The position numbers and the translations under genes were made by a program. Of a stretch of 64,000 nucleotides of DNA, positions 1 to 13,500 are shown in pieces (the first letter of the stretch is position 1; the number at the start of each line of letters is the position of its first letter). This DNA is from Margaritispora aquatica (Eukaryota; Ascomycota; Leotiomycetes; Helotiales; Discinellaceae). The DNA lies in the NCBI GenBank assembly GCA_007644065.1, contig VJWN01000017.1, positions 620,001 through 684,000 on the forward strand, in the 5' to 3' direction. A model generated the notes under the pieces. The model ran no database searches, was not told where the DNA came from, and saw only the letters and a program-made list of their open reading frames with translations.

Positions 1-375
1 AAGACGGGGCTTGTCGTATATCGTACTCAGCCGAATACGGTGCCAAGAAAGTCTAATCCAGAACTGCCGGTCGGGTTTACGACTTATGAGCCAAAACATA
101 CCCTCCGTACAGTGACAGGCTGCTAGTCAGGACAGCAAATTGTGAGACAACGATGGATTTTCAGCTAAATGACAGGAAACACTACCAAGTCTTAGATCAA
201 AAGATAGATGCCTATTTTAATCCATTCAGATTCATACTTATACGAATACCATTTCCCCCAAGTCTTTTACCCGTCATTCCATTACCTTATTATTCTTATC
301 CAATCCAAAACGTGATCTGGAACACGAATACGAGGTTCCTTTACATTTGGACGTACCTAACATACGAGGTTTGCA

Positions 376-3260
376 ATGGATCATAAAACTGAGACTCCGC
401 CTCCATACGAGCTTTCCGATGCTTCGGAGCTGATCGAAGAAGCTGTCCAGGTTACGAGTAAGTTGCACTGATCAAACCGTAGTTCAATTCTCCCATGTGA
501 CTCGTCAGCTGACTTTTGCAGATGATGGTCGAATTGGAGTTGATCTCAATTCGAAGCTTGCACGAGGTCTCTCAGTCTTTCTTCCGAGCCCCCCTGACTA
601 CAGCTCTTTGGCTACGCCCGGTGAATTTCCCGAGAAGATCAAGCACATACAATGGTCTCTAGCACTCAACATCGTGATCCAGGTCGTTGGCTCGCGAGGT
701 GATGTCCAACCATTCATCGCATTAGGGAACGAGCTTCAGAAGTATGGCCATCGGGTGCGAATTGCTACGCACAATGTCTTCCAGGACTTCGTCACGAAGC
801 ACAACTTGGAATTCTATCCTATTGGTGGTGATCCGGAGGAACTCATGGCGTACATGGTGAAGAATCCAGGTGTGATCCCGAGCATGAAGAGTATGCGTCA
901 GGGCGATATACAGAAGAAGCAAGCTATGATCGCGGAAATGTTAAATGGCTGCTGGAATTCGTGTATTGAACCAGATCCAATATCCTCGCAGCCATTTGTT
1001 GCAGATGCGATCATTGCGAACCCGCCTAGCTTTGCTCATGTGCATTGTGCTCAAGCTTTGGGCATTCCTGTACAGTATGTTACCCAGCATCTATCCTTTC
1101 TGACTCCTTTGAATCTTATGACCAAATGTTGATTATTGATCTAGCTTGATGTTTACAATGCCTTGGACTAACACACGAGCGTTCCCTCATCCTCTTGCAA
1201 ATTTAAAAAACGTAGGAAAAGATCCTACAGCAGCGAACTGGATTTCATACAGCGTTGTGGAATGGTTAACTTGGCAGGGGTAAGACACATGTCGCTTTCA
1301 TCGTGTCTCTTTGGCTGACTGATTGTCTCCAGACTAAGTGGAGTTATCAACAAGTTTAGGCAAAGCATTGATCTCGAAGAAGTCGGCATGATGGAGGGTC
1401 CTAACCTAGCCAGTACACTCAAAATTCCGTTCACATATTGCTGGTCTCCAGCTCTGGTACCGAAGCCACTGGATTGGCCATCTCATATTGGTAATTTCTC
1501 CTTGAACTTTTTCATTCTCTGCTAATAGTCTTTAGATATTTGTGGATTTTTCTTCCGTGATGCCCCAAATTACACGCCTCCACCAGATCTCGATGCGTTC
1601 TTGAGAGCTGGTCCACCACCAGTATATATAGGGTTTGGGAGCATCGTGATCGAAGACCCAGTCAAGCTGAGCTCAATACTCATAGAAGCTGTTCAACGCT
1701 CCGGTGCAAGAGCAATTATCTCGAGAGGTTGGAGCAAGCTCGATGGACCTCCGATGGCTAACATCTTCTACCTCGGCGACTGTCCACATGAGTGGCTATT
1801 TCAACATGTTGCAGCTGTGATCCACCACGGTGGAGCCGGAACAACAGCATGCGGACTACTAAATGGACGCCCTACAACTATTGTGCCATTCTTCGGAGAG
1901 TAAGTCTTACTAATACCCTGGTTCCATAGCACAGCGATACTGACAGATACAGTCAACCGTTCTGGGGCAATATGGTTGCTGCCGCAGGCGCTGGACCTCA
2001 ACCCATCAACCACAAAGGCCTCAATGTCGAGAACCTAACCGAGGCAATCTCGTTCTGCTTGACCCCGGAAGCTGCTGTAGCAGCCAGCAAAATAGCGGCT
2101 CAGATGAGCTCTGAAACAGGAGTGCGTACAGCTGTCGATTCGTTTCACTCACACTTGCCTCTTCAACAAATGGAATGCGACATCTTTCCCAACCAGCCCG
2201 CTGTGTGGCAGTACACCAGAAAAGGGAAAACAATCAAACTATCCAGAAATGCAGCTGAGATGCTGAGTGAAAACCTGAAAGTCGATGCCAGAAAACTGGA
2301 AATGTAAGTAGAAGGAATACTTTTAGGTCGAAGTTCGAAAGATAATTACTAACCAGGATCATTTTCAGATATGAATCAAAACCAATATTCATCGAACCTG
2401 CATACCGGGAACCCGTCACGAGCGGCGCATCGGCACTCATAGGCAGCCAGATGGATGCTTTGAAAGCGAGTACTGGTATTTTCTACGAACCTTATAAAGA
2501 ATACAGGAAGAACAAAAGCAGCACCACTAAAACACCCCCCAGCGAAACCAGGTCGATAGCAAGCAACAACAACGAGGGCTCAGAGAAAAAAGGCAATGTC
2601 GCTGGCAAAATGGCTGCGGCCTCGGGGAAAAGTTTGCTGGATTTTGGGCTCAAAGGCACAAGGGCTCTGGCGGTCGATATCCCGTTCGCGGTTGCGGAGG
2701 GCCTAAAGAATGTCCCGGCGATATATGGTGAAAAGGTGCGGGATAATGGGAGAGTGACGGATTGGAAGTCGGGCGCTGTGGTTGGTGGTAAAGTGAGTCT
2801 TCCAGCGGTGAGTGTTGATAGCTGATTTGGTACTAACTTTCAAACTAGTCTTTTGTGCACGGCATGGGTGAGGGTCTGACGGACATCTTCACAAAACCGT
2901 ATCAAGGCGCACAAAAGGAAGGCTATGTTGGAGCCTTGAAGGGAGTAGGCAAGGGAACGGTCTCTCTTGTGACGAAAACTGGTTCTGGTAAGCTGATTTC
3001 TCTTTCTCACATCCCTGTTCACTTGTACGTGCTGCAAGCTAACATTTCTTCTCTCCAAAGGACTCCTTGGCGTCTTTGCATACCCAAGTCAAGGCATATA
3101 CAAATCTATACGGAGGGCTGCGAACTCCAAGACACGGAAGAATATCATGCAGGCACGACGGATAGAAGGAGTCTATTGCACGAGATCGGTGACTAACAAA
3201 GAAATGGATCGGGGGATGTTGCTGTTGAGATTCGATGAGCTGTTGAGAAACATGAAGTAG
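376..3260 (+). CDS. Sterol 3-beta-glucosyltransferase-like UDP-glycosyltransferase with Vps13/Atg2-like C-terminal tail
   Basis: Likely transfers glucose from a UDP-sugar to a sterol or other lipid (GT1 family, GT28-type N-terminal domain). The first exon (376-457) starts at the first in-frame ATG and carries a PPPY motif at residues 8-11. Exon 2 (522-1074) holds the typical N-domain signature [14 protein letters not shown]. Further exons give the PHVxFTMPW-like segment (LMFTMPW) and the donor-binding region with HHGGAGTT followed by PFFGD/QPFWG. At least seven introns are needed. The last ~250 residues, from about 2380, are not catalytic: they contain an amphipathic glycine-rich segment ([19 protein letters not shown], then [16 protein letters not shown]) like the C-terminal lipid-binding parts of Vps13/Atg2. 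It has no PH/GRAM module, so it is not a canonical Atg26. The stop at 3258-3260 follows a clean last exon. Family call is firm; the substrate is inferred. Confidence 0.88.
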
Positions 3261-6200
3261 TGCTGGATTTGCAAGATAAACGAATATATGAGGCAAGGAT
3301 GGAGGATTATACCAATTTAGAACGCGTTGCTTTCGATAACTCGATTGACTTGTTGTGCATTCATGCCTCTTGTACATTAAAAATGCACCTTGTGAGAAGA
3401 CTGAGAAGGCAGTTAGCTGAGGTCACCCACTAATGAATTTTACCGTATATCGTACATCGTATGCCATGCCAACTTTGAACCCGGTTATCATATCATCATT
3501 TTGCCTCACCCTGTTCCAAACCACACTCCAGCTTCATCAAAAACAATCTTTCAGAGCTACCAGAATACCCTTCTCCCCCCTCCCCCCCCCGACCAAAATT
3601 TCCACCAGATACACATCATCGAATGACAAATGAGCATTCAATCGTGCAACGGCCGGCTGATAGGTTTAGCCACGGAACTGGGTCACTATCGTGATGTGTT
3701 GCTCGCTTGTTGTGATTGACAAATTTGAGACTGAAAGCGGTTGGAAATATTTACATTCAAGAAGTGTCACCGAGATAGATTATCGATGCGATGTAAAACC
3801 AGGTAGGATTATATCAAGGTCTTGGGAGTTGCAATTTCTTGATGTAGCTTTGATGCTGAAGGCGTATTTGCGAAGTCTGGGGATTCTCACTGGGGGCACT
3901 TCTTACTAGTATGAACAAGCATTATCGTCTTCAATATGAAGTCTAATATTAATGAGCAGCCAAATAACGAGCAGCAACCATGTATGGAAAATTCTCAGCT
4001 ATGAGTCTCTGTATGAGACGAACTCCCGCTCTCCTAGAAGTCATATATTCTATAACACTCAGCACCGCTGGATCGAAAATAATAGTCAACTCAAATATCG
4101 GCTAAAACAATAGTATAAAACTTAACACTTGTGACACTTGTGCATGGCATGAGTTTAGAAATAACCAGAGAGATCAAAAATTCTCGCACATGTCTATGGG
4201 GTTTGTGGAAATAATTGGCAATGTTGGATTTCAAGTCATGCTTTCAAGGAAAGCTCGGGCACAAACTTGAATAAAAGTCTCTCACATGCCGAAGTTGCCA
4301 CATCAAGTAGCTTCTCAACAGATTTGAAAGAGGGGGAAACTAGACATGAGTGTACTTGGAACAGTGGGCGTCCTTCCGACGCTTGTATCAAGTCTGATAT
4401 TCGGATGTCCCGGATTGATTCTATTGCTTGGTATACTGTAATAGCATTCTAGGCTTAGAATCGGCGATACAGCAAGCTTGAACGAAAAGCGAGATATCAC
4501 ATACCCGTTAATCGATAAACCGCTTTTGCCTGCTGTTTCCATGAGCTTGATCTTCGGATGGCCGGGTTTGGATTCGCTGCTTGGATGAGAGGGAATAATG
4601 TCTCAGAATCACCATGGGTGATGCAATATGCTTGAGTGGAAGAAAAGCTAGAAGTAGCTAGGCAAGATATAGTCTTACGCTTATTGACAATGACAATACT
4701 CGGATGTTCTGGATTGTAGTTTCATTGCTTGAACTTGATTTGACTTCCCAATAATGAATGATCAGAATCGGCCATGCAGCATTTTCCCTCAGTACAGGTA
4801 CTTTCTCAAGGCTATTGAGATTGGCCAAAGCAAAGCCTCACTAATTGAAGCACTTAAGATATGAACTCATGCTGCAGAAGAGAGAGCTCACGAGGGGAGA
4901 AGTTTCCAAACCTGGCCTATTCTCTGTCGAGATCAGATCGAGACAAAGAGGGGTTTGGCGAGCCAAGATGTTCTAGCCCGTTTTAGCTATTTGGCTATTT
5001 GAACCCCACATTGAGCCGGAGGAGCCACAGTTGAACTTCAACTACATCTCTTCTGCTCTCCCTCAACTCGCCATTCTTTCTGTACCAACAAACTAATTCT
5101 TTTCCACTTTTATTTCACTCATCATACGATTCCTACCCAGAAGCTGCTCAAACCGGCCATTTCAAGCAGATCCCGCCATGTTAATGGCACAGGAGAGATC
5201 TGCACCACCATAGCACACCACAAACAGCGTCGCCATGAGCTAGGAGACTATTCGCAACATTTGTACCGCACTATCACCGTCTAGGACTACTAGATTTCAG
5301 ACTGTTACTTACCGTGTACTCTAGATTTCCAGAACCACGGTTGGGCTCGATCTCAGTATATCTTGGCATGCTCGACTTCAATTACCAGTTACGATTCACG
5401 GCATTATGCAAATTTCGTGCACAACGAGAAAAAAGGAATCCCAATTACATAGTCGTTCGAACCAAATCCAAACGTTTATCCGCAGACATGCATATGCCGA
5501 AATCTGGCGATTCTCGGGCATCGAGACAGAACGTGAAATTTGATCTTCAATGTTCTTTCACACTCTTCTGGTTCAAATGCGTCAATGTCCGTCATTATTT
5601 TGCAGTGTTAGTTCATCGATACTTGGATACCGTGCTTGAGATGTAAAATTGCAGAGACTGCAGAATTAGGAGCCTAGGCAGGTGAAGTTTCGACAAGGTC
5701 TTGGATATCTTCGCAATTCAAGCCGTTGGAGTTCATCGGACTGGAGAAGTCTTCTGTTCTGGTGGCTCTATATGAACCCCGCATGAAGCTTGTGGAGGAA
5801 CACACCTCTCTTACAATCATTTACGGTGCAAGGCTCGGGGTGTTGTTATAAAGACAGCCCAGCATGAACGTGTACCCTTGGGCTTTCACCAACCTGTCAT
5901 TTGATAGCCCACAGTCGCAAACAGAGGCCTTAAATCAGTGGATTGAAATTTGGACTTGAGTTTGAAAGGAGAATATTGAACTTAGAGTTATTTCATGGAG
6001 TTGAGAATATGCGTTATCTAACAGACCCAGCTGCGGTGTTGGATACGAATTCAGGGTACAATCTTAGCGTCTACCCAGGTCCTTCCTTGATACTCCGACC
6101 TTCTGATATCGAAAAGGCTAAACAGCATGGGAGAAACAATTACCAGTGAACTTAGGATCTACGAACGATTTAGCTTGTCGAAGATCTTCGAGAGAAGTGG

Positions 6201-9200
6201 AATGCACAAAAGAAAACTCACGCCTGTTTCACCGGTCGAGTGCAAATATTTTTTCCTCGTGCAGTTATCTCCGGTTGGTGTTATGGGAATACCAAGCGAC
6301 AAAAGCACAATTGTGTCCAGCCTCTTTTGCCAGAATAAGGTAAGTTGAACAGCCATGTCACTTTACGGAGATAGCTAAGCTTCTCCCAAACATCTGGAGG
6401 AATTTCTTCGTCGTTGATAGCGGCTGGTTATCTTTCATCATGCACGTCAATTGGCATTATCACACCAGATCTGAGATGATGTACCACATTGAAAAACAAT
6501 GGAATCGAAGCCCAGAGACCTTATCACGGAGCTAGCCTCTGAATCAAACGCCTCGCAGCTTGCGATTGAAGTGTGCAGTGAGCAAACAGAAGAAATCCAT
6601 TTTCTCCCTCGCATCTTTGTTCTATGGATCAACATTTGTGCTCGCATTTTGTATTCAAATTCTTGGAGTGGCCTAGGCTTGGATCATCAATAACATCTCG
6701 GCTCAAGATCATGGTATCCAGAAATGGAGTGCAGTTCGGTGGAACGACTTCCAGAGTACGACACTTCAGCTGTTTTTGATTGCAGATGTCACCCCCAACC
6801 CTCAGGCGCCTCCGATTATTTTTCATATTTGAACACTTCGGATCCCCAGCCTTTGGCTGATTTCTCGGCTTATCGGCGGTGAAGTAGAATCAGGCATATC
6901 GATCGACAATGAACACAAAGAGAATCAAGGCAAAAGGAAACTTGTCACAAATCAAAAATCGCTGGGTACCACTTTTATCACATGCAACGTGGGTTCGATT
7001 ACTGGAGCCTGCTTCTGGCCGTTCATGCAAGTGGACCGCCCAATTGAGCTGGAGGCTTCATAATTCAACTCATCGAGGTTGTGATGACTTCTGTGGATTC
7101 TCTGACACATTGTTCAAGAATGCTTGCAATAAATGTGATACCTACATGAAGTGGTAGCACAACAGGCAGATGCCATTTCCTGGCTGAAGGGCGTTCCATC
7201 GACAGCTCGCAATTCATCCCTTGGTTTTCCCTCAAGCACTGCTAGTATGGCAGCTCTTTGCAAGAGGGAGAGGCTTCAAACCCTGGAAACATTACTCGGT
7301 TGCAACCCAGCTCCATCCAACGAGCCCTTTCAGAGTCCAATATTTCTAGTAGATAGATGTTACCAGCAGAACGACATTCGATAAACACTCCACTTTCAAT
7401 AGATCAAAAAAGCTGATAAACTCAACGAGCGGGAAGCAATCGATAAACTGATTGGGGATCCGATTGCGATGGATTGGCGTCGGCGAGAAGTCCGGCCCGA
7501 CAGATCCCTGGGGTCTAGATCTTGACCTGAGTTTTGATCCACCTGAAAACTCTGAAGCTTTAGGCCTTCCAAAACCCCACCCTAGGGATTCACAGAATTT
7601 TCCCCGGCATTTGTATTTACGATGGCCAAGAGAATGAACAGAAACACAAGTCTGATGACTTTATTCAATCATTTTTAAGCTCGCCTTTTTTTGCGAGCAA
7701 TTTTCAGATCATTCATGGCACGAGCAAAGTCACGTTCATGAACGTGGCACAAACCAGTTGACAACACACATGGATACCAAGGTCCAGTTCCTGACGATCG
7801 CATAACCGGGTACCTGAGCCCCATGCAAGGGCAAGACATTTCAGGGAATTCAATTCGACACCAAGAAAAGTTCATCGTTGCGCGATTTTTCTTATTCGAT
7901 AACTCCAGTATCGCAAGTACCCAGCAGTTCTCTCACATCGTCTTCCGCAACCCAAGCTTGCCCAAGAGCCGTAGGGCAGATTGTGACGAATTGGCGAGCA
8001 TTTCCTTCATTTTCAGCACAGAGCAGCTATTAGAATTAGCACCAACGGTTTTTGCAAAATCAGCAGAAACTGTCTCCAAGAGGCGACATAGCGAATCTGC
8101 AGTGCAACTCTTCAAATTTCTGCAGCCTGCACCCACCAGTATTTTCCCCTCAAGGCCCAGTTCGCACTTCCTCTCCCGAACTCTCGGGAGATCATCCGGC
8201 GCAAAACTCTGTTTGCGTTCACATACCCTTGCAAAGAACAGTGGGATTTTGACATCATGCTTCTTGCTTGCTGGCACGCCGAGTTCTTTACCTGGGCCAG
8301 AGGAGCGCTACTAGGTTGAACTCAGTTGCTGGCAAGTTATGCAAGCCAACTGAATGTGTTTCGACTCATGATTTGTTCGTAGACGGAGATGCATATGACT
8401 ATTGAATCCACGACGTCTGTTCCTTCTTTTTTCAGCTTTTGTTCGAGGGATGAAGGAAAATGACTCTTGGCAAAAGCTGTCTTGCCCTTGTCGCATCCGA
8501 TAAGGAGAGGATGATATCGGTACTTTCTTTTGGGATCTTCAAGCACAATCTAATCGCAATGCTGGTTTCCGGAAGTGCTTGCAGATGTCTCATGAGGGAA
8601 GCCAGCGCGTCTGGCTCATCGGGTCACGACAAACGCGCTCACAGAGAATGTCTCAATGACAAACTACGATAGGTTTTGTCTTTACTGCAAAGTTGTCACG
8701 TTTACATGGCGTCGAAATTCAAAACAAGATCAAATACAGTTCCAATTCCTGAAGATAGTGGGGATGCAATGGCTCTGGTACCCCCAGCACGTTCACTTTG
8801 TCTTAGTCACAATTCTTACACTTGCGTCGATTTTATCGAGGTCATCGAATCGTGATTTGCAGGGTCTTCACTTTGCAGCTTGCCAGTTGTCCATGATTCG
8901 AGAATTCCGAGGATTGGCCAACAGCAGAAGCGTTAAGAATCTCCCATGTATCTGAAAAGGTACACTGACAGAGACCCCCTTCCCAAAAAGAAGTGGGCAA
9001 GGAGCAAAAGAGCAAAAAGCAAAAGGCTTGCCCTATGCCCTCCAAGCACATGGCAACCCGCCTGGGTGCCAGCCGGCTCAGGTACCAACGTCCGCTAGAC
9101 CAATTAAATTCTAAGCGCATCGAGGCGAACCAGTTATGAACGTTGCGTAAAAGTCTTTTTCTTAACTCTTCCTAGAAGAGGCCATAGGCTAGCGCATCAG

Positions 9201-10002
9201 CTAGAAACTTGGAACTGGTGTTATTTGGTCAGCCCTTTCGTATATGACTGGGCAGGTTGTGTTCCGCTTGGTGCATCTTTGCTAAGTACTGCCTCAAGTA
9301 GTCAAGCTCCTCAACAGATGAATTCGAAGGTATGACACTAGCTTGACTAGCATTAGTCAAACCAGAAAGGATTAATGGCTTTTGGATTCTGATGTGCTAA
9401 GGCACACCACTTCTTACCACACCGTCAACGCACGAAGCACAAGATCGGGCCCAGGATTCTTACAAAAATCCTATCTGCAGGGGATTTTTTTTGTAGGTGA
9501 ACCCTGTCTCGCAGAACGTATATGAGGTGTGCTGGTCCCAGCAGCATAGTTTCCTTTTCCCCCCATTCATGATCCTTTTTTAGTTTTTATGATTCACCCA
9601 CGGTCTTGACGACTACAGCCCCCCGCTCCTTCGGCTATAACTAGTACTCACGGCATTCTATCCTTAAGCTCAGCACTCTTCTCCACAGGAACATTGCAAG
9701 CAAACCCCTCATCTCAACAATTACGATACATATCTATCTTCACCATTTACCCCTCTTTCAGTCCAAGCGACTTTGAATCTTTCATCATCTATACACGCAT
9801 CCGATCGTTGAGTAGCTCCAGAAGCCCACGATTATCGATACCCCGTCATCATATAGACATCATTACTTGTCAGGTCCCGAAGCTATATCAACCGATCTTC
9901 CTAGGAAACTCATAAGAGCATCTCATACCCCCAATTCTCCAATCTCCAGCTCACAAAAATTACCATTCCTCACAACTACCACGCAACCAAAAACCTATCA
10001 CC
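3261..10002. other. Gene-poor 6.7 kb stretch
   Basis: No open frame here is both long and protein-like on either strand. The longest, at 7823-8314 (+) and 7933-8277 (-), overlap in antisense and have neither recognisable motifs nor sensible intron extensions. The sequence is moderately AT-rich and contains one degenerate tandem repeat (4396-4840). The last ~350 bp are pyrimidine-rich, as expected for the promoter and 5' leader of the secreted-protein gene at 10003. It may be decayed or lineage-specific intergenic DNA. Confidence 0.5.
4396..4840. repeat. Degenerate ~150 bp tandem repeat, three units
   Basis: Three units begin near 4396, 4551 and 4695, each with a variant of 'TCGGATGtyCyGGATTG' followed by 'ATTGCTTG' or 'GCTGCTTGG'. 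Later in each unit comes an 'AGAATCgGCcATgCAgCA'-like block (about 4457, 4601 and 4763). Spacing is about 155 and 144 bp. The copies are strongly diverged, so the array is old. No coding potential is seen. Confidence 0.5.
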
Positions 10003-10527
10003 ATGCAATTCCTTACCTGGTTCTCTGTGTTGGTCGCATCAGCTTCCGCTGGCACCGTTCACTTCGTCAACCAAGATTCGACCGAGCGTACAGTCTATTT
10101 CACTGGCAATCCTGGTCTCGCCAAAATCGCTGACCTCACCATGGTTGGCAACGCCAATGCCAATGTCACCTTTCCCACTGGCTGGACTGGCAACTGGTAC
10201 TCTGTCTCCAAGGGCGAGCAGAATCGCCCAGGCATGCTTGGAGAGGTTGCCTTTGATGCGTGGAACGACATCACCTACTTTGATGTCAGCGCCATTGTCA
10301 ATCCCGATGATCACAATGGGGTTAAGATGATCTTCCCTCTGCACTCCAATGAGCCTGTCTCAGGCTGCCAAACATTCCCTTGTGCCAATGCTTACAACGT
10401 CTGGGATGATGTCCAAACTAAGGCTGCTACGGGCAACGAGCTTGTCTGTTTGTTGGGCAACCTTCCTGAGAAGCGTCGCAGCGCCATGGCTAAGCGTCAT
10501 AGCCACAAGCACTTCATGAGTGCTTAA
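10003..10527 (+). CDS. Small secreted protein of the fungal 'DNase1 protein' annotation family
   Basis: Single-exon gene for 174 residues. The N-terminus (MQFLTWFSVLVASASAG) is a classical signal peptide. The mature part starts TVHFVNQDSTERTVYF and continues with GWTGNWYSVSKG and AFDAWNDITYFDVSAI. This order of motifs matches a family of small ascomycete secreted proteins often labelled 'DNase1 protein'; I recognise the family by pattern only and know of no proven nuclease activity. Three cysteines (GCQTFPC and ELVC) lie in the C-terminal third. The last ~20 residues are basic and His-rich (KRRSAMAKRHSHKHF). The ATG is preceded by TATCACC, a good fungal start context, and a long pyrimidine-rich leader. 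The beta-rich pattern is reminiscent of thaumatin-like folds. Confidence 0.8.
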   Translation: MQFLTWFSVLVASASAGTVHFVNQDSTERTVYFTGNPGLAKIADLTMVGNANANVTFPTGWTGNWYSVSKGEQNRPGMLGEVAFDAWNDITYFDVSAIVNPDDHNGVKMIFPLHSNEPVSGCQTFPCANAYNVWDDVQTKAATGNELVCLLGNLPEKRRSAMAKRHSHKHFMSA

Positions 10528-13500
10528 ATGCCTCACCGTCCTCCCTTCACCACTCCATCATCGCCGTCGCCAGGGGCAGATCTGTCTTGAAGACAGGACG
10601 GGATGCGTGTCGGACTACAGTACGACGACAGAACAATTTCATGATTCGCTGCCTTTGCGCTGCTGGAGCAGTTCGCAGACCGCGGATCTGATGATGGATT
10701 GAGTTGACGTCTTTTCCCGTTTCACTTCTCTTGGGATTCAATTCCAATGATGGCAAATATAGAAGGGGTGTTGGCAACTACACAGACATGGTTTGATTCT
10801 CTGGGGGCGCAATGTTTGTGGATCCGGACAAGATCGTTGTGTATACCAGGATTCTTGTCCAAGTAGAGTCTTTGGACATATTACACTCATTTGAATGTCT
10901 CATCCCATTCTCCTCTTCGATGTGGATGGATTGGTTTGGATTGGTTTGGCTTCGCTTCACACAAAAGTACATATTAGGGTATCAATGGTCTCGCGACCTG
11001 GGTTTATCTTTTCCGGTGTATCTAGTGGTCATGACGATACGAACATAGACTTGGGACAAAGGGGATGCGGAAGGAAATATAGACACGAATATACCCATCT
11101 ACTCGGACTTTCTTGTGCTTGCCTTGCCATCTTACTGCTGTCATGTAACTCACCATTACTCGTACTTTCTCGGTAATCTACCCTTAATCCCATAGCCCAA
11201 ACCCTCTTCTTGCTCAGCCCTCTCTTCGACTCACATTGCGTCGTTAAAAAATTTCCTCACCACGATTATTATGGTCGTGCGAAGCTTCGCTGAAGGATCG
11301 GCAACGCCTCCTCGAGATTTGTTCCGACAAGCGCCAGGCACAGACACCACCGACCGTTGGCGCCAGACCGTACGGTTTGTTTCACGATGATCTGTTCTAG
11401 GCCTCCCAATCAATTTTTTAATTTTAATTTTTTTATCTTGAGCTGGCTGAGTTCGTTCGTGCGCTGGTCACTTCGCCCTCCTACTTGGTAGTTGATGAAA
11501 TAGATACGGCCAAGCATTCTAAATATTTCTTCTAAAGTAAAGGTTTCTAACCAATAAGCCAATTAGATTCCACGAAATACTACTTGAACAGGAAATCTAC
11601 TCCTAGTGTCTTGACGCAACTATTACCCTAGTATACCAGTAAGCAAGGCCTTTTTTTAATTTCAAAGAGTCGAACTCCTGCAATAGGATGTCTCTCTTGA
11701 TCTGTTTCACTTGCAATTGATTGGCCTGCCTTCGTGTTTTCGTTTTTTCTCCACTGACTTTGGTTCGTTTTGCAATTAAGAGAGATCAGATGAACTTCGC
11801 GCTGTGATTCGCCGTCCATTTTGTGATGGGCAAATTGTTTGTTTCTCTTTTTTTTTGGTGGTTTTTTGATGGGGCTGTTTTCCTAGCGCATTGTCATGGC
11901 GATCTTTGATGGGATGGGACGATGGCTGATGGGAAGAGAAGCCGGTGTGTGATTGTATGATTATGCGCTGGCGTGGGCTGGATGCACTGCACTACACTGC
12001 ACGTATGCAGGTACGTGAACTCTATCTCCCCTGATCTGCATCGCCGACCAGCGGGTGCAGGGGAGCAATTCCGTTGCCGATCGATCAGCTAGCTAGCTGG
12101 GTGGAAATGAAAAGAGAAGATGAATGGAAGACAGCAGGACGTGGTTCTGTCTCGGTGAGTTCGAATTCCACGTTTGTATGTGTGATAGAGAGATTGTGTG
12201 TGTCATTTTGACTTGAGTGCTTGATTCACGATTCGTGATTTGTGATGCGTGATATATGAATCGTGTCAAAACTGCATTTCCTGTGCGTTTGCTCTCCACT
12301 CCTCGAATCTATTCACCATCTTCGCCTGGGAAGTTCTGAGAAAGAGGTGTGTTTTGTGCTTGTGTACTTGGTTGCTCGCGTGTTGCGGTAGGTAGTTCAA
12401 TTTAAGGTTTTGCGATACAAAAGCTTCGCTTTGGCTTGCAGGCTCAATCGGCTAATTAGGGATGAGTATGCGTGCTTTGGTATTTAGCCGTAGAGCGAGC
12501 ACTCATTGTTGGGCCTTTTGCGGAGCTTATGTGTCGTGCGTCTGTGCCGTGACATCGTGTGGTTTTGTGGTGCGGGCTGGGAGGTGAGTGAGCTGGGTGA
12601 AAAGAGGGTCTTGGATTCTTGAGCAGAAGAGATGTAGGGAAAGAGGAAAGATGAAGCATGGCGGTTGAAAGGGCTTTACTCGATTATCAATTGTGAGTCG
12701 CTGGTGGTCAGAGGACGAGTTTGAGTTCTTGATTGATGAGCTGTTGGTGTTTGCTTGTGTGGTTATTGAACTCGGTTGATTGGTTTGTGAAGTGAGAGTG
12801 TAGCATATCCAAAGGTAAGCTTGGATTTCCTGATGTCCGTGACTTGTTGTGAGTTTGAGAGCATCAATCCGTCTATATGAGATCGAAGCAAGAAAACAGT
12901 TCTCCACTGTGTGTTTCAATATGAATAGTATACCATCGAGACTTAATTCGTTACTCGCTTATCGTTCTCGCTTCTTACTTGCCTATGGTTCTTTACATCA
13001 CAATCCACGCCCAGTTGTTTCTATATCAATTCTATTGGGTAGAATTACTATGGAGTGAGATAGACCTTCACACTATACATCAACACGCTTTACAGATTCA
13101 ATGTATGGTTATTTCACGTTTTAGTGAAGCTTGTAGAGCGAGTTCTATCACATTGGTCGAAGTTGAGCATGATTTGAAGACGAATTTTGGCTATGCGCTG
13201 CCAACCGTTTTCAATTTAGAAGCCTAACTAGGAAGATAGCATCTGCCCACAAGGTACTTTCAAAATCTAGGTATTGTCTACGGCCTCTTGTTCGTAGAGT
13301 TTCTGAGTGGACCTTTGATATGTTTCGAAAACGATTGGGAAGTCCTTGCCTCGATCATTACTTTTGCAGACTAAGCTGATCTTAGCGAGCATAGGAAATT
13401 AATATGAAAAGGGAAAAGTAGTACGATTAAGCGAAAGTTTCCCAAATTTGCCCAAGTCTTGCCTGTGTTGGGATGTGGGTATGTTGGTCTGTTCGTTCTT

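Noticed and set aside
6985..7010. tRNA-like GGTTCGATT
   Set aside because: Flanking bases do not form a T stem, and no D or anticodon arm is present. Other TTCGA occurrences (5464, 11670, 12160) failed in the same way.
7823..8314. 163-residue plus frame and 114-residue minus frame (7933-8277)
   Set aside because: Overlap in antisense, no motif, no start context or introns that extend them.
12093..12919. Minus-strand frames rich in Ser, Thr, Asn and His
   Set aside because: Low-complexity CA-rich DNA read as protein; no conserved pattern.
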